From the NCBI RefSeq assembly GCF_001659605.2, contig NC_035171.2:11290614-11354613 (forward strand): DNA of 64,000 nt, given 5' to 3'. Source of the DNA: Manihot esculenta. Lineage: Eukaryota > Streptophyta > Magnoliopsida > Malpighiales > Euphorbiaceae. Within the stretch, counting starts at the first letter, position 1, and the number at the start of each line of letters is the position of its first letter. The translations under genes and the position numbers were made by a program. Under the pieces are notes generated by a model. The model was not told the origin of the DNA and searched no databases. It saw nothing but the letters and a program-made list of their open reading frames with translations. Below are positions 22,470 to 34,800 of this stretch, in pieces.

Positions 22470-24694
22470 CTGTATTTTTTGGAAATGGAAGTTTTGACTT
22501 TAATTTTTTAGTAGAAAGTTTTGCCATACTTTGAACTGAAGTTATTCCTATTGTACTATTAGCCATTTAACTGTAAATTGATCTGCTTAACGATTTCCAT
22601 ATTAAAATAACATTCCAAAGGTACTAAAGAAGCAGATGCTTTTTATCAGATGGAGATAGTATGACAAGGCCATTTCAGCCAAAAAATTGAGAAACAAGAT
22701 GCAATTCAGAAGTGGATTTTCATTTGACAACCAAAGAATGGTAGCATAAAACTTATTTACACTTTTTTTTATTATTATTTTTAGGATAGTTGGTTGTATT
22801 CATTTACTGTACAAAGCAATTTTTTCACATTCTTCCTTTAACTCTAATTTGTATCGTAAAATTATTGAATTTAGATTCATTTTTTATGCAAGTCAGTTGT
22901 TCTTACTTAATTAGCTGGTTTCTCACCATCTTTGCCTCTCTTTCTCTCTCATAGACATTCCTATCTATTTTAAATTTTCACATTGAAAATCCCAAACCCA
23001 AACTTTAACCAAACCCCTCCTATTTTGCATGTCTTATCTCCTTTCCCCTTCCCATCTCTCGTCTCCTCCTTGTAAACCCAAGGTAACACCACCCTTGTTT
23101 ACGAACCCAAAACTCATGTTGCCTCCTTCCATTCTCCTAACCTCTGTCGCTAACCACTTTGCCTACATTTGCTCTCCATTCCTCTCTTCCCCCTTCGGTC
23201 ACACAACCCGCTAATTGCTCTTGTTGCTATCAACCCTCTCACTGCAAAATCACAAAACATGTCACAAACTCCACAACCTCCACCATAAAAACCATCATGA
23301 GTAGCTCTCTCACCCGATTAAATATAGAAAGAGAGTCTTGGGGTTTTCATATAAAGGGTGTGAAAAGAAAATATTTTTAAGAAGGGGTGGGGTTGAAAGA
23401 TATTTGCCAAAGGGAGTGGTTTTTGCCAAGCTGGCAGACTCTATCGCTGATTACCTCAACGGAAAGAAGTGTCCAAAGAAAATTCACCAGCTTCTTAGGA
23501 TGTCCAGCTTCCATAATAAATAAAAATTATAAAAGATTTACTATTTAGTTTCATTACCATTATTAACCTTATACCTTCAGAAATTTATTAAAATATTTCT
23601 TTTCTTATCAATAAAATGAAAGAAATATTTTAAAATTCAATTTCATCATAATAATCCCTTTTTCTCTTTCTTTCTCAATAATTTAATTTCTTTGATTTTT
23701 AAAATTTAATTTTTTTACTTTTTCTTCCTTCTCAATAATTTAATTTTTAAAATTTAATTTTTTTTAAACTGAAAAAAATAAAAAAAAATAATATCATCTT
23801 TTAATATATTTTTAACGGTAAAAATAAATAAAATTAAAAAAAATTATTTTATTAAAAAAATATATATTTTAATAAATTTCTCAAAATAAAAAAAAATTAA
23901 CTTAATAACAATGCTATTAACTAAATAATAAATTTCTCTTAAATCATTTAAAGCCAAACTTTAATTCTATCTCAAAAGACTAGACACTAGAACATTTAGC
24001 TGGAACAAAATGATAAAATGTATACCTTGCATTGAATTGAATCCTTATGAGGTGAGAAACGTAAAGATGAGGAGGCAACAAGTCATCTTTCTACTCTTAC
24101 TTCAATTTTCATCAAAATTGAACAAATATAGTTTTTTATTCTATTTGTTTCCGAAAAATATTATCTCAAAAATTTTTATTAACATATTTCTATTATTTAG
24201 TTCTAACATTAAAAAAAGAAAAATATTAAATCAATTTATATATAAATTTTAATGATATTAATGAGATTTTCAAATTAAATTTGTATTTTGAATAAGCTAT
24301 TTTTTAAAATTATTAAAAAAACATTTTTCTATTAATCAATTTATTTAAATGTATTATTCAATAAAAATATCAAAAGTATGTTTTAGAAAAGAATCGGAAC
24401 TTTAATGTGTACTTTTTGTTTCAACTTCTAAACACAGGTTATTAAAACGAATTATTTTTTTTCCACATTTCATGGATTAAATATATCCACTCATTTTTTA
24501 ACCTGGCCAAAATCAATTTGATAAGCCTTACAACTTGAACCCCAAAAAATCATTATGGCTAGAGATAAATGAGAATTACCGTATGCTAATTGCTAAAGTA
24601 CAACAGTTAGAAATACAAGAAGGAATAATCATACAGTCAGGGTCTTAAAAAGATAGAAGTCAGCATAGTTTCCCAATGAAGATGATACAAACTA
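22470..24694. other. Intergenic region between the convergent NAA30-like and TSSC4-like genes
   Basis: Holds the 3' ends of two convergent genes. A CT-rich stretch at 22930-23250 and an open frame at 23338-23523 show no motif I can name. 23560-24500 is AT-rich. Nothing else supported. Confidence 0.4.
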
Positions 24695-26537
24695 TCAAAT
24701 GGTCTCCTCCATTTCCAAGCTGGCCTTTGCCCGATACTTTCTGCCTGATTTCTGTAAACTGTTTCTCCTATCAGTTGCTGTTTCTGGTTCATCTTCCTCC
24801 ATGGCACAAGTTTCGCCATCTTCTGTGTCTCTAGCTGCAATGCCCATGGCTAATCCCCTCCTAAGTATAGACTCCATGCCGGAATTGTCCTGATTTTGCT
24901 TTGACTCAGAGCGACTGCTGATCATTTCACCATCATTGCTTTTTCTCTTTGGCATGAAGGTTACTGATTTTGGAAGATCAAAGGGAGCACCGTCTAGCTG
25001 TGATTCTGTTGTTTTTGACTTCTTCAGCATCCTAAGAAAGTCTGAAAAGGCTTGCCGGTTAGATTGTTCATCGACATCACTCGATGAATCAAAAGTGTAG
25101 CGTGTGTATTTTGAAGGATTTCGCATATAATCTGGAATCCCAGAAGGATAATCAGGAGGCAATGGATATACCAAAGACTCATCTACTGAATCAGTTTCCA
25201 TGTGTGTGCCTCTGATTCCATCAGACTCTTTATCACAATCATCTTTACATTCTGGGTCAAACCGAACACGCTTTTGTGACTTTGAATCTGGCTGATTATT
25301 TTTTGATTTAGAATCAGAATCATCATCCCTTCTCTTTAAAATGGATTTTGGGTTACAATCCTCCAACACTTTAACTTGATTATCAGCCAGATCTGGTGAA
25401 TCTCGCTCAGAAACCCGCAAAGAATCCATCTTAATAGCTGCTTCTGCATCTTCTTTGAGCCTAATTTTGGCAGCAATGTGATTTGCTCGTGGATCCCTAG
25501 GGGCGTCCCTTAACGAATCAGGAAGCTCATTGTTAGAATCTATCTCTATCCCGTAATCGGTTATATCTTTCATATACAAGCGGTCACCGGCCTTCTCCCT
25601 GCCAACAGCAACTTTGTCATATTGATCTTCCTCTTCCTGCATTCAAATAAGTGATCATCAGAATCAGAAGCATAAGTTCTGAAGCGAGAAAACCAGAGAG
25701 TTATTAAGTTGTATAGTGAACGAAAATGCATTATACTTTGAATTCATGCTTCTCAAAATCACCAATCATTTGTTCTAAATTCTCACATGGATACAAATTG
25801 CATAGCAAACCAACCCTTTTCAAATAGGGAAGCAACAAGAAAACATAAGTAAACGCACAAATAAAAGGAAACAGAAATCTTCTATGGGGGGTTCCCTTTT
25901 GTCTGATAAAATCTAAATGGTTTAACCATGACATCATAAAGTGGACATACGGTAAACCCCATCAGAACTACAACACACAGGATTATTCAGACTGTGAAGT
26001 GAAGAGGAAAAAAAGAAAAACTAAGGATTCAACATGAAATCATAAATTCCCCATTCATTCAACTCCATCTGAACAATAACATATAAAAATTTGAGATTAA
26101 GTGAAGGGAAAAAGAAAAACTAAGAATACCTCGTAATCAAGAGTACAGTCCAAGCCAATGGAATTCTTAATCTCCCACTCCTCATCGTTATAATCATCAG
26201 GTTTCCGCCTCGCCGATTGGCTCGAAGAGCCACGTGACTCCTCATCGTCTAAGTCGTCATCAAGGTCATCCAAGTCCTTCTCCAGCTCCAACCTAAAATC
26301 CAAATCGGACTTCTCCCGATTTCCGAGGAAGAACTCTTTATTGAACGGAGATGAATCCGTTAATGTTTCGGGTTCGGAGTTGTCCTTGTCTCTGTTCCAT
26401 TCGGTTCGCTCGATTTCTTCGTCTGTGAGACACCATAGAGAGCTTAAGTTGGATGATGCCGGCGCCGTCGTTGCGGCGGTGGAGGCAGCTAGAGAACCAA
26501 ATGCTTTATCGACTCGGACTCTGAAACTATCTTCCAT
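24695..26537 (-). CDS. TSSC4: TSSC4-like U5 snRNP assembly factor
   Basis: Two exons on the minus strand: 26537-26130 (136 codons) and 25636-24695 (313 codons plus stop), joined in phase 0 across a GT-AG intron of about 490 bases, giving 449 residues. The start is the only plausible upstream ATG. Near the N-terminus are FRVRVDKAFGSL and, after a Ser/Ala spacer, SSLWCLTDEEIERTEW. An acidic Asp/Glu run (LDDLDDDLDDEES) follows. The second exon has the conserved block SGIPDYMRNPSKYTRYTFD, then FSDFLRMLKKSK, which matches the TSSC4 family core, where PDY..HP..WT.Y is conserved. The human family member binds the U5 snRNP protein PRPF8 and helps tri-snRNP assembly; a nuclear role in splicing is inferred here. 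Most of the rest is charged and low in complexity, as expected for a largely disordered factor. The gene appears intact. Assignment rests on motifs recalled, not on a search. Confidence 0.75.
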
Positions 26538-27187
26538 GATAGGTATGCTTCAGTTATTTTGGGTTTGATTTGAGAAAGGGGATAGGGTTTTTGAGAGATT
26601 GTCCGTTCAGGTATTTATCCTGTGTCAGTATGGAGTTAATCCTATAACCAAACAGAATTGGTTTTTTGAACCGGATCGGTAGCGACCGACTCTATCACGC
26701 CCCAGAAGGTGCTGGTTACGTTACGCTGGTTTTCTTATAAGCGCAAATTGGAAAAATGAATATTAATGTTTTTATCAAAGATTTTCTGATTTAATTTGTA
26801 ATAAAAATTTACAATGAAAAAATTATAGTCTCCCGTGATTCGAAAATTGACCGTTTTTACCTTAATAAAGAGTTTATTTGATATTTTTTTTTAAGAACAG
26901 TTTACTTGATATTTAATATTTAATTAAAAATAATTGTAAATAAAATTAAATTATATTTTGATTTTTAAAATTAATAAAATTTTTCAATTTAACTTCTATA
27001 TTTTAAAATTTTATTTTATTAACAAAATAAACACTTTAATTACAACTCGTCCTTATACTTTTATTAATTAATTTATAAATATTATAATTATTTATAAATA
27101 TGCTTTTTATTTTTATAAATTAATATATATGTTTATTAAATTTAATGTTTGAAGAAATAATAAAAAAATAAATAAAAATAAAATATC
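26538..27187. other. Upstream flank of the TSSC4-like gene and spacer
   Basis: The first 150 bases are gene-like in composition and are probably leader and promoter of the minus-strand TSSC4-like gene. From about 26750 the sequence is AT-rich up to the old LTR. No core promoter element was identified with confidence. Confidence 0.4.
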
Positions 27188-27818
27188 TGATGTTATACAA
27201 TAATCGCTGAAAGTAGCTGGTGAGATAACACTGTAAGATAAGGTTATGTAGTGAGAATCTGGTAAACTGCAGTCGCACATGAAAAAAAGAAAACTCAGAC
27301 GTTTCATATTAGTCTTAAGATAGATCGACGACAGGTCGATCTCAGGTTTGACAGACTTGCCCTCTTAAATTCAGGGTAAAGCTCCACAAAAAAGTTAGCG
27401 TTAATAACTATAATTTAGCATATCCTTTTTACGCTTGTGATCACGGAATTTTCGACCAATTGGTCGGTGAATATCCCTTACTAACGAGCTGGCTATATCA
27501 CCGTCGGATTATTAGAAAATGTTATATTTATTTTCATCTTCTTACAGTATAAAAGGAAAACGATCACAGAAACCAAGGTACGTTATTTTCTCACATAACT
27601 ACTCTTAAGTTTTAAACATTATACTCGCTCTTCTCTTCAATTTATTGACTTGAGCGTCAAAATAACTGCCGTAGGTGCCAACCACCTTATGCTCTTTATC
27701 TTGTAGGAGGACCAATCACATTACAACTCCATTGGACCAATCACAGCACAGCTCCGTTAGACCAATCATAGCACAGCTCTATCTCGACCATGTCATCAAT
27801 TTGGTTTCAGCAATATCA
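27188..27818 (+). repeat. 5' LTR of the old gypsy element
   Basis: Starts TGATGTTATAC and is collinear with 45775-46185, sharing gatcacggaattttcgacca (with gatcatggaattttcgacca), tcaccgtcggattat and a TATA box (TATAAAAG at 27548-27555). The right edge is uncertain. It is placed before a degenerate primer-site-like tggtttcgttaccgg near 27820. Confidence 0.6.
27712..27790. repeat. Triple 26-bp repeat with CCAAT words in the old LTR
   Basis: Three near copies of a unit reading ggaccaatcacagcacagct begin at about 27709, 27733 and 27759. Each carries CCAAT followed by cagc/acaact. They lie downstream of the TATA box, in the U5 side of the LTR. A role in expression is possible but untested. Confidence 0.6.
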
Positions 27819-28017
27819 TTTGGTTTCGTTACCGGAAAATTTATTGAATTCTCTCTATTCATTTGAATTAAAACTAGTCTCTTATCCTTTCTCTCTTAAA
27901 AAAAATCTCTTTTTTATCTCTTAAAATGATAGACAATTCATGAGCTACTGCTAATGTTGCTACCGATGAGGATGCTATCATTTCTTTTGCTCTAGGCAGT
28001 GGATAAGACATAACCCC

Positions 28018-29279
28018 TGTAACGACCCGAAAATCAGACCGCTATCGGCGCTAGGATCCAGATCGACTTAAGGTCGCCGGGACCCCTAACAAGTCAACTA
28101 TACATCCTGTACACTTGATAAAATCCCATACATGATCAACATTTCCATAAAAATTTTAAACTTTTCATATACCAAGCTTGACCTGTGCATGCACCATAAC
28201 ATTAAACATAAAACCCCACACTAGAGCCCTCATTAAATGCTCTAATTGGGACAACATTACATACATCAAGCTTGGTTCAACATACATCATTAAAACATTT
28301 CATAAAGATCATGTACCAAAAGGGATTAACCATAAACACTAGGGCCAAGCATAATACTAATCCTTATTACATTACTTTATATTACATTTCATTACATCTT
28401 TTTACATATCATGTCCACTACTAATCTATTACAAATACAAAGCTTTTACCTTTGACGACCTCCCGGTCTATCCTGAACCTGCAAACCTGGGGGTTAAGGG
28501 AAAAAGGTGAGCTACAAAAGCCTAGTGAGCAAAACAGTAAAAACAGTTTATAAACATATACCATCATGAAATGCATCACATCACAAACAATTCACATCAT
28601 GGATGGACTTGTCACCAATAACCCCCTACATAGTCCAATCATGCCAGGGGCATAAAATGGGCCTCACTGGTCTTTCTCTTAACATAACATCATATAACAT
28701 ATCCAATGTGCCAGGGGCGTAGAATGGACCTCACTGGTCTTTCTCTCACATCGTGCCAGGGGCGTAGAATGGGCCTCACTGGATTTCCATACCGTATCAT
28801 AACATGTCATATTGAGGGCTAGTGGGTCATCCAATATCCATCCACATCAACATCATATTATGAATGCACTATATTCGTGAATTTCTAATGCAAACAACCT
28901 AGTACATATCATGGCATTCATGATGTATGAACGTGCTAAAAAAATTCATTTACTTTAAAACATAGTTCAGTTCTACTCACCTCTGGCTGATTCTGAAATA
29001 GCTAACACTGCTGGCCTCCTCGGTTCCTCGGGTCCGATCCTACACAGGTGGACTCAAATGAGGGACTAAACATACTCTAAACAACTCCCCAAAAACCCCC
29101 TAAAACATCATAAAATATTCATAGAAAACATACAAAGGAAGGCTGGGCAGGGAACTTTCGGCGGCAGGTTTGGCTGCCGAAGGTCCCTGCAGAGCCGAAA
29201 GTCAGGCACTTTTGGAGGCAAGGTTCAGAGGCCGAAAGTCCTCTCCAGAGCCGAAAGTTCAACTTTCGGGGGCGAGTTT
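28018..29279 (-). mobile_element. LTR A, first part (chromovirus LTR, reversed)
   Basis: Begins TGTAACGACCCG, the reverse complement of the end of element B's LTR (cgggtcgttaca), and follows B's LTR backwards. It carries the gtgccaggggcgtagaatgg repeats near 28710-28760 and the palindromic ttcggcggc words near 29155. It is interrupted at 29279 by element B and continues at 39222. No internal retrotransposon sequence is attached, so it is a solo LTR or a product of LTR-LTR recombination. The flanks ACCCC and TATGG do not match as a target duplication. Confidence 0.75.
29275..29279. repeat. Target-site duplication of element B, left (AGTTT)
   Basis: AGTTT directly precedes TGTAATACCC and recurs directly after B's right LTR at 39217-39221. 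This shows that B inserted into LTR A. Confidence 0.9.
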
Positions 29280-31569
29280 TGTAATACCCGGCTAGACTCC
29301 GGTATCGAAATTCCTACCGTCCGGTGGAATCTTGGATGTCGGAGATCTCTAGAGGGGTAAAATCATGTTTCCATGAAATGTTTTAATGTTTTTGATGATT
29401 TTAAGTAAGAAGGAAATGAGTTTTTGAATAAAAACACCCTTGGAGGAAACTCAGGTTCGGCCGCCGAAACTCAAAGTTCGGCCGCCGAACATGCATACAC
29501 TTCGGGAGTGCTTTAGGCCCCCGAAGGCCTAAGTGAGGAAAGTCCAGGTTCGGCCGCCGAACCTCAAGTTCGGCCGCCGAACATGGCATGCATGCGGAGG
29601 CACTTTCGGCCCCCGAACGTGGCCTGGCCAGCCACTATAAAAGGGTCCCTTAGCCGAAAATGGGCGAGCTTTTCCCCATTTTCGGCCAAGGTGAGTCCTT
29701 ACGCCATTCCTCACCATCCTTGAGTTCTTCCCTTCAAATCTTTCAAGATTTTCACAAGTTTTTACGTTGTTTTGAAGATTTTCGAGTTTAAAGCAAGTTT
29801 TGGAGCTTTGAGGTTCAAGAACTCAAAAATCTCCCACCTTCGAGTTTAGGACGTCTCTCTCTCGATCTTCAAGAGGTAAGAGCCGATCTTAAGCTCATTT
29901 TATGTTTAAAGTAAGTTTTATGCAAGATCTATGGGGTAGAATGCATGTTTAGGTTATAGTCATGTTTATGGGTATAAATGTATGTTCATGAACAATGTGG
30001 CTTGTAATGTGTGTTTGATGTGTTGTAGTTGGGGTTTAAGGTAGTTTGAGACCCCTAGGAGCTTGTATGCATGTTTTGGTTGAGCTAAATGCATGATGGT
30101 TTGAGTTTGGAGGCGTTTGTGCATGTTTGAACCAAGTTTCTGCCTTTTGGGAGAAACCAGGTTCGGCAGCCGAAGGGACTTTCGGCCGCCGAACCCCTTT
30201 GTGGAGGCAGCCTTCGGCTGCCGAAGCTTGCCCCCGAAAGGAGACTTTCGTCTCTGTCTGGGAGTTTCGGCCGCCGAACATGCATGAGTTTCGCCTCTGT
30301 CTGGGAGTTTCGGCCGCCGAAGGTGCCGCCGAACCTGCCTGAATTTCGGCTCTGGAGGGACTTTCGGCCGCCGAACCTGCCGCCGAAAGTGCCCTGTCCA
30401 GCCTTTCTTTGCATGTTTTGCATGGATGTTTTGAGATGTTTTAGGGGGTTTTTGGGGGATGTTTTTAGAGTTATGTTCTAGTTGTTTGGTCCCTCATTTG
30501 AGTCCACCTGTGTAGGTTCGGATCCGAGGAACCGAGGACCCCAGCAGTGAGTCAGCTGCTTTAGTCAGTGTCAGAGCTAGCCAGAGGTGAGTGGAATGAC
30601 TCTTATGCTTTTAAATAAATAAACCAGTTTTGAGCATGTTCATGCATCACGGATGCCATGTGATATTTTAGGTTGTATGCATTAGAAATCACGAATATGT
30701 TACATTGCATAATATGTTGTTGATGTGGATGAATGTTGAATGATCCATTAGCCCTCATATGTTATGACATGATGATATGATATGGAAGTCCAGGTGTGGC
30801 CTGCACTACGCCCCTGGCACTATGTAAGAGAAAGACCGGAAGTGGCCTGGACTACGCCCCCGGCATTATGGAATATGTATGTTATGTTATGTTATGTATA
30901 AGAGAAAGACCAGGTGTGGCCTGCACTACGCCCCTGGCATGATTAGAATATGTAGAGGGCTAAATGGTGACAAGTTCATCCTTGATATGATTAATTGTGA
31001 TGTGATGCATTTCATGTTATCATATGTTTTAAATGCTTTACTATTCTGCTCACTGGGCTCTAGTAGCTCACCCCTCTCCCAAATTCCCCAGGTTTGCAGG
31101 TACGGGTTAGACAGAGAAGTCAAGAAGAGTAATGAAGTCATATGTATGTAATAGTTAGAATGTGGACATGACAGTTTGTATAATGATGTATAGATACGTG
31201 ATGTAATGATATTGAGGTTAGAAGTGTGCTTGACCATAGTATAATGTAATCCCTTTTTGAAACATGATCTTAATGTTATTGATGTCCTTTTTTAGCCAAC
31301 TCAACACTTGTTGTGCCACCCATTGGGGGCATTGATGAGATCCCACAGAGGGGTCAAGTTTATGAATAAGTTTAGTGCATGTACAGGTTGAGCTTGGTGT
31401 ATGATAGAATGTATGAAAGAAAAGTTTTAAATTTTTACGTATAATTGTTGATCATGTATGGGATTAAACAGGTTTACAGGTTGCATGTCAGGCTTGCTAC
31501 AGGGTCCCGGCGGCCTTAAGCCGATTTGGATCCTAGCGCCGGTAGCGGTCCGATTTTCGGGTCGTTACA
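29280..31569 (+). repeat. 5' LTR of element B (2,290 bp)
   Basis: Bounded by TGTAATACCC and GGGTCGTTACA. A TATA box lies at 29636-29643. The segments 29455-29620 and 30160-30395 are crowded with variants of a 13-bp near-palindrome (TTCGGCCGCCGAA). Three imperfect copies of a unit containing gtggcctgcactacgcccct, followed by gagaaagacc, lie at 30790-30940. Many short open frames in this LTR are by-products of the palindromic repeats and are not genes. Confidence 0.95.
29636..29643 (+). promoter_or_regulatory. TATA box of element B 5' LTR
   Basis: TATAAAAG in a GC-rich context (gccactataaaagggtccc). It is conserved in position in the 3' LTR (37272-37279) and in reversed copies, so it is the likely core promoter for the element's RNA. 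Confidence 0.7.
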
Positions 31570-31572
31570 GAA

Positions 31573-31584
31573 TGGTATCAGAGC
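31573..31584 (+). other. Primer binding site of element B (tRNA-iMet)
   Basis: TGGTATCAGAGC, three bases after the LTR end, is complementary to the 3' end of plant initiator tRNA-Met. This is the usual primer for this group of retrotransposons. Confidence 0.9.
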
Positions 31585-31819
31585 CCTAGGTTCATATGGT
31601 CGGACCTAGAGTGTCGGGCTCATAGATGTTATAGAAGGTCAAGCACAGTAGGAAAGGTCATGTCCACTAGGATAGGATGTGGAGTCCTGTCTTACATGAT
31701 GATGTGATATGCTATGATATGAATGATATGCTATGATGTGTGATGCGGGTTCATGTGTGCCCACATGAACCATATGATGTTAATGTTTATGTGATGTGTA
31801 CTGTTTTTCAGAAAACAGG

Positions 31820-34800
31820 ATGAGAGGAACTCGTCGATCAGCAAGATTGACTGGAGTACCACCTGAGGATGAGGGCACGAGCGCCCGTCCTCCAGCATTG
31901 CCTAGGGCAATGTCTAGTAGGTCTGGCAGAGAAAGAGCAGTGAGAGACCCTAGAAGGTCTTTGGATCTGGGTAGAAGCAGATCAGTTAGAGGAACAGTTC
32001 AGGGAGGAGCGTGAGAGGACATGGGGGATGATATGGATGTAGAGTAGAGGAGGGATGGCAGTTTGGGAGTCAGTATGTCAGAAGAAGGAATGGGAGAATC
32101 CCAAGGAGGCACTCAGGCCTCGGGATTTGTTCAGCCACCTTACTACCCACCCTTCTCACAAAACCCTGGGTATTCGATGGGAGGCACATCGGACTACCAC
32201 AGCTTTAGCCCTTATCCCACACAGATGCCATACCCACCCTACTACCCACCATATTCACAGTACCCAATGTATCCACCTCCACCTTACTATCCAAATCCAG
32301 CAAACCCTACCCCAGGGGATGCTGCACCTCCTCCTCCTCCAGCAGAACCAGCAGCCCCAGTTACCCAACCTCCTAGACCTAGCTCAGCCAGTGGGAGCAA
32401 GGTCAAGATGACCGACTACATGAAGTTGGGTGCTCCCCAGTATTAAAAAGGGGATGACCCGTTTGTGTATCTGGAGAGAGTCAAGGTGATCACAGATGAG
32501 ATTGGGGCTGATGATAGTAGAGCCATTCAGATGGCTGGGTTCACACTTAAGTGCAAGAAGGCACGAGAGTGGTTCAAGAATTATGTGAACCCGAAAGTGG
32601 ATAGCATGTCTTGGGAAGAGTTTGCAAACGAGTTTGCAGGATGGGCTTTCCCAGATAGTTCAAAGGAGCTGAAGATGATAGAGTTTGAGCAGTTGAGGCA
32701 GACTGATGAGATGGGTGTAGAGGAGTTCACAGACAGATTTTTGGAGCTGTTGCCTTTTGTAGGGCAAAGCCTTGACTCAGACCAGAAAAGGTCAAGGAGG
32801 TATATCATGAAACTCCACTCCAGATATTCCTCCTTGATCCAGTCAGCAGATAGGGAGAGCTTCCATGCCATAGTGGATATGGCCCGGAAAATGGAGGCCA
32901 GTGCCATCGTTCAAGGGACAGTTAAACAGTCAGTGGCACAGCCTTCTGGTTCTAAGACCTCAGGCTCTTCTTCTATGAGTGCAGCAACTTCAGGTAGCAA
33001 GAAGTGGGACAGAGGTCCCAGGAAGTCTAAGAAGAACAAGTTCTGGAACAAGGTTAAGTCCAGTCTGGGACTAGGGAGTGGCTCAAGCTCTAGTGCGGAT
33101 AATGCAGTTTGTGCAAGGTGTGGTAAGCCACACAGAGGAGTAAGTCGGTTTGGGACGACGGCCTGTTACAGATGTGGTCAGGAGGGGCATATGTCTCGAG
33201 AATGTCCAAGAGCAGCCCCGATGGCTCAGTCCCAGCAGACAGCTTCAGGCAGTGTAGCGCAGCCAGCAGCTCCAGCCATGACTCAGGCCAGTGGCAGAGG
33301 CAGAGGGAGAGGGGCAGCCTCTTCTTCAGCGGGGTTCAGAGGTGAAGGTCCATCAGCTCCAGCACGGATCTTCACGATGACACAGCAGGAGGCAGATGCA
33401 TCTAACACCGTGGTGGCAGGTAACTTAGTCATTGGTTGTTCAGATGTGTATGCCTTGATGGACCCTGGTGCATCTCATTCTTTTGTTACACCGAGAGCCG
33501 TCCAGAGGTTAGGGTTGATGATCTCTGAGTTAGAGTGCCCTCTCTGGGTCAGTGGACCCAAGTGTGATCCATCAGTGGCAGAGTCAGTCTGCCAGTGTAG
33601 TCCCGTGTTTGTTGAGGGAAGATGCTTGTCCGCCGACCTTGTGGTTCTAGACTTGACAGATTTTGACGTCATTCTAGGGATGGACTGGTTATCTACCCAT
33701 GGTGCTACCTTGGACTGCAGGGACAAGGTAGTCAGGTTCAGAGGTCAGGATGGGTCTAAGGTTGTCTTCAGAGGAGACAGGAGGGGTACACCTAGAGGTC
33801 TGATATCAGCTCTTCAGGCTCGTAGGTTGCTTAGGAGGGGATGTCAGGGGTATTTGGCTCATGTGAGAGAGCTTAGCAGTCAGGTTAGAGAGCCCGCCTC
33901 GGTGCCAGTAGTTAGAGAGTTTCTAGACGTCTTCCCAGACGATCTGCCAGGTTTACCACCTGCTAGGGAGATAGAGTTCGAGATAGAACTGATGCCTGGA
34001 ACCCGACCGATCTCTATCCCTCCCTACAGGATGGCTCCAGCAGAGTTGAAGGAATTGAAAGAACAGTTGCAAGAGCTGGTAGACAAGGGCTTCATCCGAC
34101 CGAGTACCTCACCCTGGGGTGCTCCAGTTTTGTTTGTCAGAAAGAAGGATGGATCCCTTAGACTTTGTATCGACTACAGACAGTTGAACAAAGTCACTAC
34201 CAAGAACAAGTACCCTTTGCCAAGGATCGACGATCTATTCGACCAGCTAGCAGGAGCGGGATGTTTCTCCAAAATAGATCTGAGATCTGGGTACCATCAG
34301 CTGAGGATCAGAGATGAGGACGTGCCAAAGACGGCTTTCAGGACCAGATATGGGCATTTTGAGTTCCTTGTAATGCCGTTCGGGTTAACTAACGCCCCCG
34401 CAGCATTCATGGATCTCATGAACAGAGTGTTTAGTCAGTACCTGGATCACTTTGTTATTGTCTTCATAGATGATATCTTGGTGTATTCCAGGAATGCTGA
34501 GGAGCATGCCCATCATCTGCGGTTGGTTTTGCAGACCTTGAGGGAGCATGGCTTGTATGCCAAGTTCTCTAAGTGTGATTTCTGGCTGAGGAGTATTTCG
34601 TTCTTGGGGCATGTAGTGACAGGAAATGGGATAGAGGTGGACCCTAAGAAGACAGAAACTGTGGCTAACTGGCCTAGACCCACTTCAGTGACGGAGATCA
34701 GGAGTTTCTTGGGTTTGGCAGGTTACTACAGGAGGTTCGTTCAGGACTTCTCGAAAATAGCAGCTCCTCTGACCAGACTAACCAGGAAGAATCAGAAGTT

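Noticed and set aside
23029..23214. Ser/Pro-rich frame in a CT-rich stretch
   Set aside because: Explained by the pyrimidine-rich composition; no motif.
23338..23523. Frame with KGVVFAKLADSIADYLNGKK
   Set aside because: It looks protein-like but has no family I know, no splice partners and AT-rich surroundings; too weak to call.
24010..24252. 80-codon frame with a hydrophobic middle
   Set aside because: Phe/Ile/Lys/Asn content is what AT-rich DNA gives by chance; no support.
29401..30481. Many open frames of 60-115 codons, rich in FGGR, RRPN and AAE, on both strands of the LTR (also at 37037-38129, 42087-42350, 61580-62556)
   Set aside because: They are translations of the GC palindromic repeats inside LTRs. 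They appear in several frames at once and on both strands, with no start context or domain.
31573..31584. Possible tRNA-Met gene fragment
   Set aside because: Only the 12 bases complementary to the tRNA 3' end are present, placed right after an LTR; it is the primer binding site.
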